A stretch of 64,000 nucleotides of DNA from Cladochytrium replicatum (taxonomy: Eukaryota; Chytridiomycota; Chytridiomycetes; Cladochytriales; Cladochytriaceae): NCBI GenBank assembly GCA_025526935.1, contig JAHLKD010000012.1, positions 558,001 to 622,000 on the forward strand, given 5' to 3'. The position numbers and the translations under genes were made by a program. This document shows positions 33,522-43,502 of this stretch, one piece after another; position 1 is the first letter of the stretch; every line of letters begins with the position of its first letter. A model generated the notes under the pieces. That model searched no databases. It saw only the letters and a list, made by a program, of their open reading frames with translations, and had not been told where the DNA came from.

Positions 33522-34958
33522 TTAGAGATCCCAGAAGTACCCCACAAGCATCGACACCACCACGGTCCACACCATCCCAGCCATCACACGGTTCATCGAC
33601 GCCGATCCAGTCGCCGACGGCAACGTGCCCGAAGTCGAAGACGTTCCGTTCGAGCTGCTCGACGTGCCATTCCCTACGGCGCTCGCGGACGCGTTCTCTA
33701 TGGGTCCGGCGTAGATCGGTGCTGTCGAGGACGCGGCAGTGAAGCCTGGGTTCACGCCGATGGTGATGTAACCCAGGAACCCGTCCGAGACCGACCCGCC
33801 GAGATTCACAAGCGACACGAGGGGGTTGTTCCCGCCCGAGGCTTCCTGGGCGTAGATCGAGTCCGCCTCGTTTGTCGTCTCCGCGTCTGTGTGCCCGCTC
33901 GCGTACGGCGAAAGCGCAAACACTGAAGACTGCCCAAACGAAAGAAGATTTGTTTTTGTAAGAAGTCCTGCTGTCGGGGTTGGGGGGGTTTCTCTCTCCG
34001 GGGTATATATACCTTGACGGTAGCGTTGAAGAAAACCTGTCCGATGTGCACGACGGATCCGCCCGTGTAGGTACCGTTTGCGTTCTGGGTCGGGTTCAAG
34101 GTCACCTTGAGGTGGATGTGCGTCGTCCGGCCCGTGTAGAACCCTGGGAACTTTGTTGCGAACTCGACGAGGCCGTTGGAGTTGGTCGCGTAAGCGCCGC
34201 GGAAAAAGTTTTTCGTGTCCGTGAGTGCTGTGTGCCCACCGCTTGCCCCTCCTGCACCGCCTGCACCCCCGGCGCCGCCACCACCCCCCGTCGCCATGGA
34301 CGCACCAGTGTAACCACTGTAGAATCCTGTTTGCGATTTCTTTCAGATCAATATTCCGGGGAAGGGGGAGGGGGAAAAGAGAATTGGGAAACTTACCAGT
34401 GGAGTTACAGTGCCAGATTTCAATGTACGCTCCTGAAATCGGTTTGCATGTGGTGACATCCTGATTTTTGAAAACAAAGCATCAAAAAATCCGGCTCCTC
34501 TACAAACAAAATAGTGTTACACTCTACCAGTAATCCAAGATCCAAGTGAAGCGGAACGCCCGGCTCATTGTCCGTGATGTTTTGCCGGACCACTTCACCA
34601 GCAATCCAATAAGGGCCCTCGGTGACCTCCGGGTTTAAAACACAGGTGCTGTTCTAGAAATAGAGAAATCAAAAGGAATGAGGTTCAACGCCTGAGCACT
34701 CCTTTGCATTCTCGAGATTTTCTTGCTTACCTGGACGGCCGAGTACGTTGGACTCCAGTCCCGCTTGGCGAGCTTCATCCTCCGGATCCTCGTTGCGGCG
34801 AGTGCATCCGAAAAGATTTGAGAGCTTGAGCAGCGCGAAGCTGATTCGATGTGTGCGCGCTTCAGGAGCTTCCCGTACGTCGAGAGATGCTCGGGACCGT
34901 GGGCTGCGGCGATGGTGGCAAGCGCAAGGATCGCAAAGGAGAGAATGCTTTGTTTCAT
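33522..34958 (-). CDS. Secreted, probably GPI-anchored intradiol dioxygenase-like protein
   Basis: Fungal extracellular relatives of intradiol (catechol/protocatechuate) dioxygenases. ATG 34958 opens a signal peptide (MKQSILSFAILALATIAAAH). The catalytic domain: CVLNPEVTEGPYWI (about 34595-34640), LLDVTTCKPISGAYIEIWHC (split by an intron), STGFYSGYTG, FPGFYTGRTTHIHLKV (about 34100-34150) and VHIGQVFFNATV (about 34015-34050). The iron ligands of the family (two Tyr, two His) can be placed in TEGPYW, FPGFYTG, THIH and HIGQ. Between the first and second halves sits a Gly/Ala stretch (GGGGGAGGAGGAGGASGG, about 34240-34295). A Ser/Thr-rich stalk and a hydrophobic C-terminus (VWTVVVSMLVGYFWDL) suggest a GPI anchor. 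It may act on lignin- or phenol-derived compounds; substrate unknown. Confidence 0.82.
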
Positions 34959-35506
34959 TGTTTTTTCTTCTGTTGCTATGATGGTTCTCATGATTGGGCG
35001 CCCGGGTCCTTTATTAAAGCACGATAAGCGTTGGAGCCAATGCTTTGGGGCAGATGCGGGTTTCTCACGATCAGGATATTTGCCCAGGAAACGTCACGGT
35101 TATCCACCATGGGCGAACGGGTAGTGATTTATTTGGTTAAGGAGTCCATCTCGGCCGAGGGATTTCCGCACACTCTATATTAATGTCAATGTAACGCCGA
35201 CCAACCATAAAATTTTTAAAAAGTGAACAACCTAGGCATGATGGAATGCTCATGTTTGGTGGGAAGTTCACAGCCTTTTCTTAAGGAACTTATTAATGAG
35301 AACATGAAGCATGCCTGTGTCATTTGAAGTGGGGCAATCCCCCCAATATATATGTTAGAATCCCAGTTTTTGTTGCATACTGCCCAATAATGCATAGATC
35401 AATATATTATTCTTACAGCTGATTACAGAACACAAAAAACTAGGACAAAGAAAACACAAACGTTGGGACCCAACACACAACAACCCACTCGAAGCAAAAC
35501 TCTCGT
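34959..35506. other. Intergenic, promoter side of the dioxygenase gene
   Basis: 548 bp; includes the region upstream of the dioxygenase gene and the 3' flank of the membrane-protein gene. AT-rich in 35160-35450. No gene seen. Confidence 0.4.
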
Positions 35507-35914
35507 CTACTGCGCGGGACCCCAAAGTGTGTATGCAAACCATACCGCGATCCCAGCGTGAAGCGGGACCCCAACAAAGACGTTCGTCTTCTCCCTCGCG
35601 CGCTGTGCGATCATGGTGACGTGGTACACGAGCCACCCGAGCTCGAAGCCCGGGCTGCGTTCCTGTGTGCCCGAAACGCCAATGTAGAACGACGCGAGGC
35701 CCATGGAAAGGCAAAACAGGCTCCAGCGCTCTGCGTAGTGCCACGAACGGTTGCGGCGTGTGAGGAGCGGCTTGGACTCGTTGGAGGGCGGCGGCGCGGC
35801 GACGACTACGGAGTCGCTGATGAGGAAGTTGGGGTTGAGGAGGGCAATGGCCGCGCCGAGGAGCTCGAGAGCGCCGTTGGTGATGTACAGGGCGGCGGTT
35901 GCTGGAGGGAGCAT
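35507..35914 (-). CDS. Small multi-pass membrane protein, unknown
   Basis: No family recognised. ATG 35914 (MLPPATAALYITNGALELLG) gives 135 residues; an in-frame ATG at 36019 would add a Pro-rich lead that looks less likely. Hydrophobic segments lie at about residues 5-27 (ALYITNGALELLGAAIALL), 60-78 (WSLFCLSMGLASFYIGV), 88-103 (LGWLVYHVTMIA) and 116-133 (VPLHAGIAVWFAYTLW). This suggests four membrane helices with a charged loop after the first. Arrangement and length recall small fungal integral membrane proteins of unknown role. Single exon. Confidence 0.55.
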   Translation of the reverse strand: MLPPATAALYITNGALELLGAAIALLNPNFLISDSVVVAAPPPSNESKPLLTRRNRSWHYAERWSLFCLSMGLASFYIGVSGTQERSPGFELGWLVYHVTMIAQRAREKTNVFVGVPLHAGIAVWFAYTLWGPAQ

Positions 35915-36239
35915 TTTTATGTGTGTATCCTTGCCAACGTGAGGGGGAAATTTTGCAGGGATTTTTGTGAACGGAGGAGGGTGATTCGTTGGTAGATCAA
36001 TCAAGAATACAGCTTGCATGACTCAAGGGTTAACTTGTTTAGTGACAATACACCTGCTCATATGAAATATACGGATCTGCTGAAGAGAGAAGAGTGAATG
36101 TGGGCTAATTAAACACAAAAAAAATCAAGGCAAATACAGAAACTTGGCTCACAAATAATAAAAAACAAAGGGGCGGCGTGTGCAAGCAAATGTTGTGTGT
36201 GTGTTGAGCGTTCATAAAGTTGAGAGAAAAGGAGAAAAA
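35915..36239. other. Intergenic
   Basis: 325 bp between two minus-strand genes; A-rich around 36110-36170. No gene seen. Confidence 0.4.
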
Positions 36240-37676
36240 CTACCACGGTCTTTCTGAACTCTCGCTTTCTCGACCTTGTGGACGGTGGCTACCACCGCCA
36301 GCGTTTTCGCCCGCGGCTACTACCGCTTCCCCGATGGGCACAGGGTTTTCTGCGCTTTGGGATAGCTCACGGACAGGCTGTAGTGTTGCAGTTGCTGTTG
36401 CTCCCACAACTCGAGCATCGGCTCTCTGCATCGCGAGTACGCCAATTAGGGTCGTTTGGTCCGGAGTCTCGTAGAGCGGAGACCTGGGCGAAACGGGGTC
36501 TGGTCGAGCGGCTGCTGCGGGTCGTTGTTGGCGCTGAGCTTTCGTGCTGATGTACAGACTCGGTGGGGCAGACGCTTGCTCGGCGGCCTTGAGCGAGTTA
36601 CCGAGGATGGATTGGCGTTGCTGGTGCGGCTCAACTGCAGGGACAGCGGTTTTCCCTAGGACGTTCGAGTCTTCGTCGTTGACGTTGGCACGGGAGGAGA
36701 CGGAGGGATTGCGGGAGGTGCCGATTTGGTCGACGTCGCGCAGCCATCTCCGGACGTTGTCCCAGCTCTCGGGATCGTCTGGTGGTTCTGCGGTGTCTGC
36801 GGTGTCTGCTGTATCTGGTGCAGATTCGGTTGTGGTTTGGGGCTGTTGTGGACCGGCGTCGGAGCCCACGCCGGACATGTTGACGGCAGTTTCGCCGTCG
36901 ATGCGCTCGTCGGTGTTGTTGTTGCTTTTGGTGAGGAGTGGAGGGGAGGTGACGATGGATTCGAGGGGTGGATTGCTGGAGTCGTGACGGAGCACGGCAG
37001 ACTGCATAGGGTTGTCTGCGGCGGGGTCGACCGAATACATAATGTTTAGTTCGACCTGCTGCTGTTTGTAGAAGTTTCTCCTAAACTCGTCGACGCGGGA
37101 CCTCATAGCGTTGCGGCCGGCCTGGTAGGCAAGGCTCCTGGCCATACTCTCCCTGGTTGAGGATCTAGCAGCAGCAGCGCGCTGGGGGAGCATGTGGGCG
37201 TATTTTGCACGCTGGACGGTGTTCCACATGATTGGGTTGTTTGGGATGACCTCTGTCGGAGAGTGCACGCTCTCTAGCCAGTCCGAGTATTCTGGGATGG
37301 TGGGGCCACCACCCTGGGCGGGCAGGGAGTAGCCGCGTTGCCGTTGAGGATCGGGGGGAAGAGTCTGGTGGTTAAAGTGGGCAGCAGCAGTGGCAGGTCT
37401 GTTGTCGATCGAGAGTGGACGCAGCTTCAATCTCTCCTGGCTGTAGAGCCTGCGACGGACGAAGGAGTGAGCATAGCAGACGAGACACACGACGAGCAGA
37501 GCGCCGACGAGCGGGCCAGCGACTGAGAAGAAGAAGCCGATGGTGTGAGCCGACGAGTCGTCCATGCCGAAGATGGGGATGTCGTGGCTACTAGTGCTAC
37601 CCGTGCTACTGGTGCCAGTAGTGCTACTCGTCCTACTCGCACTACCAGCGGTGGTAGTGGTGGTGGAGAGTGACAT
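36240..37676 (-). CDS. Single-pass membrane protein with disordered tail, unknown
   Basis: A single-exon frame of 478 residues with ATG 37676. The first ~35 residues are almost all Ser/Thr/Gly (an O-glycosylated-type ectodomain). One membrane helix follows (FFFSVAGPLVGALLVVCLVC, about residues 49-68), then a basic patch (SFVRRRLYSQERLK), giving an N-out, C-in topology. The cytoplasmic part is long, polar and largely disordered, with a conserved-looking block EYSDWLESVHSPTEVIPNNP (about residues 128-147). It resembles the layout of fungal wall-stress sensors (short Ser/Thr ectodomain, one helix, cytoplasmic tail) but no cysteine-rich WSC domain is present, so I do not name it. Head to head with TAF1. 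Confidence 0.6.
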   Translation of the reverse strand: MSLSTTTTTAGSASRTSSTTGTSSTGSTSSHDIPIFGMDDSSAHTIGFFFSVAGPLVGALLVVCLVCYAHSFVRRRLYSQERLKLRPLSIDNRPATAAAHFNHQTLPPDPQRQRGYSLPAQGGGPTIPEYSDWLESVHSPTEVIPNNPIMWNTVQRAKYAHMLPQRAAAARSSTRESMARSLAYQAGRNAMRSRVDEFRRNFYKQQQVELNIMYSVDPAADNPMQSAVLRHDSSNPPLESIVTSPPLLTKSNNNTDERIDGETAVNMSGVGSDAGPQQPQTTTESAPDTADTADTAEPPDDPESWDNVRRWLRDVDQIGTSRNPSVSSRANVNDEDSNVLGKTAVPAVEPHQQRQSILGNSLKAAEQASAPPSLYISTKAQRQQRPAAAARPDPVSPRSPLYETPDQTTLIGVLAMQRADARVVGATATATLQPVRELSQSAENPVPIGEAVVAAGENAGGGSHRPQGRESESSERPW

Positions 37677-37777
37677 TGATGTGATTTGAACAATAATTCG
37701 TTAATAATGGCTGTGTAAAATAGCAGTACCAGCAGTACTGCAACTGTAGCACTGGTACTGGTACCAGCACTGCCAAG
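37677..37777. promoter_or_regulatory. Divergent promoter with GTAC-rich repeats
   Basis: 101 bp between the membrane-protein start and the TAF1 start. It holds iterated CAGTAC/GTACTG motifs and a perfect palindrome, CTGGTACCAG, at about 37756-37765. Related short motifs (GTGCTACC, GTACTGG) continue into the first codons of the minus-strand gene. Confidence 0.4.
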
Positions 37778-40700
37778 ATGAGCCTGCGTTTCCTGTTTGG
37801 GAATGTCGATGAAGATGGCAAGCTGGACGCCGACCTCGACAGCGACCTGATCGACACTATCTCTACCGACAACGCGTACCTCGCTACTGTGCTGGCCGAC
37901 GTCGCCGCTGCGGTTGCTGAGGACAACCTCGACCCACTTCACAGGGACCTCTCGCTCGCCGCCGCTGCTGTCAATCCTGCTGCTGACGCTGTCGACTACT
38001 CGGAAATCAACGAGCTTGCCGACGATGCTGATGTGTCCGTCGCGTTGCCAACCCCGACCCTGCTCAATAATCCTTGGCCGCAAGTGTGAGTGCGGTCTGT
38101 CGGTCGCGACTTGCCTATCTCGACCCTGTGTTGCCCATTCCTGAATGTCGCTGATCTCTCAACCACGTTCTTCTGTTAGCGCTACACCATCCCTTCCATA
38201 TCGCCCTCCTTTCCCCCAATCTCAACGTTCATTTCCTGCACCATCCCAACCGCAATCACAACAATCGCATCCCCTTCGCATCAACCAGCAACAACGACGA
38301 CGCTGGATAGCTGCTTACCTATCGGCCCTGGAGCACGAACGCGCCGCTGCTGCCGGTCCTGCCACCGGCGTCAGATTCTCCGAAGTGTTTACTCCAAAGG
38401 CCGTCCGTCTCCCGAAGCCAGTCAAAAAGCCCCCACCTCGCTTAGCTCTGCAGGCCAACGACGCGTACTACGATGTGACCCCCGATGTCCTGTTTTCTGA
38501 TCGTATGCCCGCCTCGTCATCATCTGCGTCCCTCCGCCGATCGTCCGTGTTCCGGCCCATTCGGACCCCGCAACAACAACACCCAACGAACGAGCCACAG
38601 TTGTCATCACCGGTGGACGAGCAGGACAGAGAAATAGACTCAAAGAGCTCTGTACCTCTGCAACCAGTGACACTGGACACGTGGGAAAACCGTATTCTAT
38701 GGGAGGATGACGACTCCACATCGGTCGTCCCAACCCTGGCAAGGTGCGTTCCCATGGCCACAACCTACCGATTTCCATTTCATCCCGTTCTTTGTTCAGG
38801 CCCACAGAACCGAGTTTTGTGACACGGAATCATGACATCGAGGACGGAGTATGGCTCAGTCGCATCGTCTGGGACGACACCTCGACACCGCTCTCCTTCG
38901 CACCGCCGCTTCTGACCCAGCGCCGACCCATCTTGCTCTCGACCACGGACGATCATCGCTACAACCTATCCAACGACGAGTTTTACGAGACGGCAAACAA
39001 GTCGGCTCGCTTTGGCAGAGTGCGTGTTTCCCAGGGCCCGATCGTCCTAAGGCACTCGGATCCCGCCAACAGACTCATGATGCAATATGTAAGCAGTCGG
39101 ACGGCATGCCAAAAAACAACATTCCACCTTCTCATCTCTCGGGTTGTTCATCTAGTTCAAACCGCAGCTGACTGTTGAAGAGCTCCGGTCTTTCCACCGT
39201 CCCAGCTTCACGGTGCAGATCAGTACCGAGGTCAGGTTCTCGAGGGTCAAGGGAAGCAAAAAGAAGCACAAGAAGAAAGCTGGGAAGGGCGCGGACGGAG
39301 GGGACAGCTTGGCTCAGTTGATAAAGACCCCGCAGGACCTGAGCGTGCGCGATACTTCCAAGTATGTTTTGCTCGAGTATTCGGTACGTGTTATGCAAAG
39401 TGCCCAAGGAAGAATTGCAGGACCCAATAGCTTCTTGTTTGCAGGAAGAGTATCCTCAGATCATGAACAATACGGGAATGGGCTCGCTGATCATAAACTA
39501 TTACCGAAAGCGTGATGAAAAGGATGCGTACGTTCCGCAGGTTTGTTCACGAATTGAAAAGGCTATCATAAAAGCATTCCAACTCCATTGAATGTTTTTC
39601 TATACAAAAAGCTTGACGTCGGAGCTCCCGTGGTGCTCGAGCAAGTGGATGCCACGCCGTTCAACAATTTCGGCGATGTAAAGCCCGGGCAAACCATAAC
39701 TGCGCTGTACAACAACCTTATCCGAGCTCCCGTGTTCCGGCAGAAACCCATCGGCAACGATTATCTCCTCGTTCGGGTAACGGAGGCCGGCGGGTCCGTG
39801 GTGCGGTACTTTCTGCGCGAGATCGGGCCCGTGTTTGTGGTCGGGCAGACGTATCCGCAGGTGATGGTTCCCAGGCCGCAGAGCAGGAAGATTGTGCAGA
39901 CGGCAAAAGGGCGGCTTAAGGTTTGGAGGCCCGCTTTTCTAAAGTGAGTTGGCGTGAACGATTTTTGTGTTGGAAAGGCAACCGCAGTACGGCTGATGAG
40001 GAAGAGTCAGCGCAAGCGTCTTCGGTTCGACAAGCTCATGCGGTACTTTCCCGGCCAAAGCGAGGGGCAAGTCCGACAGCGCCTAAAGGTAAGCTCCAAG
40101 TTGGTATATATTTTTGGGATTCTCTTACTGTGTGTACCCCCAGGAGTTTGCCCAGTTCCAGCGTAAAGGCGAGAACGTAGGCTGGTGGCGACTCAAGGAC
40201 GGTATGACCCTCCCAAGCGAGGACGAGCTCCGCAAGCTTGTTTCGCCCGAAGACGTGTGTCTGTACGAGTCGATGCAGGTGGGCGAGCAGCGGCTGCGGG
40301 ACGCGGGGTACGGATCCTCGCTGCCTGTCGGGGAGGGCGCCGACGACGACGACGCGGCGGGCGGGACGAACGAGATCGAGGTTGAGCTTGCGCCGTGGAC
40401 GACGACCAAGAACTTTGTGATGGCGAGTCAGGGCAAGGGCATGCTGAAACTGTTTGGACCTGGGGATCCGACGGGACGCGGGGAAGGGTTTAGTTTCATC
40501 CGGGCGAGCATGAAGGAGATGTTTTTCAGGGCGGGGGAGAACGTGGATGAGAGGACTGCGGGTGAGTTTTTTTGTGCCCTCGGACGGTCGTGGGATTTTT
40601 TCAGCTGACTCCTTTTGGGGTTTCAGAGCTGAGGGCGAGGCCGTCGCATAGGTTTTCGATCGCTGAGCAGCAGCAAGTGTACAAGGAAGAGGTCTGGGAT

Positions 40701-41750
40701 GGCGAAATGTTTTACGATCATTTTTTTTGATGCTGATTTTATTGTGCGTTTCTTTTCAAAAAGATTGATCGGATATGGACGGCACAGCTCAAGACGCTTT
40801 CCTCGACCGCGGATATTGTGCTCACCGACGACGAGGATCAAGCTGACGACGATCTCCCACGCAAAAGCGTTTGTGCAACGTCTGACCAGTGCGATACATG
40901 GTGTTAACCATTTTTTTGGCAGCGGATGGATTTCGAGGACGATGATCGGCGGGTTGGGGGAAGCAGTGGAGGACCCGACTTTCCATTCAGCAATGTTTCG
41001 TCCCCGGGGCCCTTTTCGCCGGCTTCGATGGGAGGACCCGATGGAGGTGTGTGTGTGGCTTGTCCCATGGGGTGCTCTTTTCCACTTTTGCTAAATGACT
41101 TCTTTATCCAAAAGATGTGTACTCCGACGCTGAGCAGGAAGACTCGCAGTCCGTTGCGGGGAGCGTTATGGGTGGAGCTTCATCGACGAGCCATGGTGCG
41201 GTAGGAGCGATCGTTCATGGTGGGGGCAAGGGAAACAAGCACCTTGTGATTAATCGGCTCGTAAGTATTTGTGAACAAAAGAACGTTTGGGCTTTATAGT
41301 TTCAAGGATGCTCAATGGGATGGATTAGGTGAAAGGGGAGTGGAAGGCGGAGATTGTGACGGACCCGAGGGTGATCAACTCGTACCTGCGCCAGCGACGG
41401 ATCATCGAAGCGAGAGATCAAGAGTATGTGACTTTGTGATTTGTTTCGGTGGAACCACCGTTTTTAAAATTATTTTTTTGAAGGACAGAGGGAGTGCCAT
41501 TGACGGAAGACGAGGAGCGCCGAAGACGAAAGTATCGGACTAAAGAGCAGCTGGGAAAGTTGAATCAGAAGCAGGAGCAGCGGAAGGGTGCGACGAAACG
41601 ACGAGGTGAAGGGTGAGTTGCTCAAGTTCACAAACTGCGGGTTCTATTTTGTGTAATTTTTTGGTCTTTGGCAGGGAAAGCGCACCGCGTGCACACAAGA
41701 AGGGGAAGAAAGATGGGGGGATGGCCGCCGGGAGCCCTGTTACGTCCTGA
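37778..41750 (+). CDS. TAF1: Transcription initiation factor TFIID subunit 1
   Basis: Largest TFIID subunit and core promoter scaffold. ATG 37778 (MSLRFLFGNVDEDGKLD); the acidic start is TAND-like and can bind TBP. Then DTWENRILWEDD (about 38670-38710), ENRI/IVWDD repeats (GVWLSRIVWDDT, about 38848-38884), the DUF3591 core with HDPANRLMMQYFKPQLTVEE-like sequence (about 39055-39185), DLSVRDTSKYVLLEYSEEYP (about 39335-39455), MGSLIINYYRKRDEKD (about 39478-39530), GDYLLVR-type NDYLLVRVTEAGG (about 39757-39795), and FFVVGQTYP-type VFVVGQTYPQVMVPRP (about 39835-39885). The C-terminus has NKHLVINRLVKGEWKAEIV (about 41237-41370, split) and a Lys-rich end; stop 41748-41750. No bromodomain follows, as in other fungi. 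About a dozen introns. Confidence 0.92.
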
Positions 41751-41885
41751 TCCAAGCGACTCCAAGTTCAAGTAAATTATACCATTGCCTTTTTTTGCGT
41801 ATTTGGAGCAATTGGCGTGCGAAAAATTTTTTCTCCAACAATGATATTTATTTTCAAGAAAGAATAGCTTACGTTCTTGCAATTT

Positions 41886-43404
41886 TCATCTTAGCTGATG
41901 AGTCTTCAACCGCAACAGATTCCGCTGGAGCATTGCGACCGTGACTTTACCGACGCTAGGGACGTAGATAGACGCACGGGTCTTGATCTCCTCTTCAACA
42001 AAGTTGTTGTTGGTGCTAAAGTTGATCGCAACCACCCCGTCTTTGAGCGGTGCGATGGGGACCTTGTAGATCTTGCTAGGGACGCCGGAGATGACGACGT
42101 CGGAGCGTGCAAGGGCCTCCTCGACCGTCAGATCGCACTCGCGGACTTCGTGTTTGCGTAAGCGCAGACCAGTCCCACGATGGAATTCCTAAAACATAAA
42201 AAAAAGAAAAACATGTTGAGAAAAAAGGGGGGGCGTTTCGTATAGTTTTATTAGATTTTTTACCATGACACCGTATTCGTCTACCGAGAAGACCTTTGCG
42301 CCGTCGTTCGCGAGAAGGGCAGCCAGTGGCCGTCCGACGACTTCGCTGCGGTTTACGACGGTGACGACTTTCCCGTGCAGCCGATCGCCTTCACCGAGAA
42401 TCTGAAGCAAAAAAATGGGAAAATCAGAGACAAACATTTTAAAGAACAGAAACAAAAAAGAAAAAGAATCAGGCAAAATAAATGCGGAGGTGGGGGGGTG
42501 GGGGCTACTGACCTTGTTGTATACGCCAATGTATTCGAGAATCTTGATGATTCCGAGAGGAGTACAGGGAACTTTTTCGAAAATATTGAAAGCGGAAATA
42601 TTAAACGGGAAAAGCTTTTATCTGGGGATGGAAAGGGGAAAGGTAAACGTACTGATGCACTTTTGGGTCAAGGCGTCATCCAGAAACCGCTTGTTTTGAT
42701 ACATATTCTGTCGATAGGTTTGGCATAGTCCTTCCACGTCCTAAAAAAATGATTCGCGAGGCTCATTAACGAAACGGAGAGGGGAGTTTTTTGTGTGTAC
42801 TCACTTTGTGCACTGAGACTATGTTCATCAGGTACTGATCCTGTGAGTTCCCAAACACGGGATAGTACACCTATAGAACGCGAAATATGAGTTTTCAAGT
42901 GACGGATTGGAAAAACATTGCAAGATTAACGAACCATTATACCGGATACTTTCTTGTCTTCATTTGCTTCTGTAATGGCGTCTTCCAGATCCATGCGCGG
43001 GACTTCACGCAATTCAAAAACGATTCCCGTTTCTTGATTTTCAACTCGTGTCAGATTCGGGGGGAGGCAGACAACAAAACGAGCCTGTTCACCTTTGCAT
43101 GTTCTTCCCGTCCACTCTGAACATATGCAAGAACGACGTTCGATAGAGATTAGAAAGAAGCAAACCCCATTCGAGAGGTCTAATTTTCTCCTACCGGCGT
43201 ACTTTCTTGCCGCTGGATCGGAGTTTGCAAGGAAACCCACCAAGATCGGCGGATCAGGCAGTTTGGAGACATGTTCCCGGAGCTCGTTTCTGCAAATCCA
43301 CGAGATTAGAATTGCGATTTAACAATAAATGCAATGTTTATTTTCGCACATGAATTGCTGTGCGACGTCGTTTGCCTTTACGACATGGCAGTGAGCTGGC
43401 TCCA
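41886..43404 (-). CDS. MTD1: Methylenetetrahydrofolate dehydrogenase (NAD+), cytoplasmic
   Basis: Oxidises 5,10-methylene-THF to methenyl-THF with NAD+, in one-carbon metabolism. ATG 43404 (MEPAHCHVVKANDVAQQF); intron 1 about 43292-43349 joins to INELREHVSKLPDPPILVGF. Next: SDPAARKYAEWTGRTCKGEQ (split), VSGIMVYYPVFGNSQDQYLM (split near 42872-42935), HKDVEGLCQTYRQNMYQNKR (about 42680-42745), TPLGIIKILEYIGVYNK (about 42520-42570), the dinucleotide site VTVVNRSEVVGRPLAALLAN (about 42310-42365), DLTVEEALARSDVVISGVPS (about 42075-42135), and FSTNNNFVEEEIKTRASIYV (about 41960-42020). The layout is that of the monofunctional fungal MTD1, with no synthetase domain. Stop 41886-41888. Confidence 0.92.
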
Positions 43405-43502
43405 TTTTTCGTCTGTTTGATGTGATGAGATGTCAAAAACTGGGCGTGGCTTGATCCGTTTGAAATGGACCCGTCCTTTGTAGCTGAGGGTGAGAGATAG
43501 TG
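43405..43502. promoter_or_regulatory. Divergent promoter, MTD1 / MMS19
   Basis: 98 bp between opposed start codons at 43404 and 43503. No obvious TATA element; inferred from layout. Confidence 0.35.

Noticed and set aside
33806-34297. Long unbroken minus frame (163 codons) taken as one exon
   Set aside because: The second half reads into Arg/Pro-rich nonsense; a splice near 33920-34013 returns to the true dioxygenase frame.
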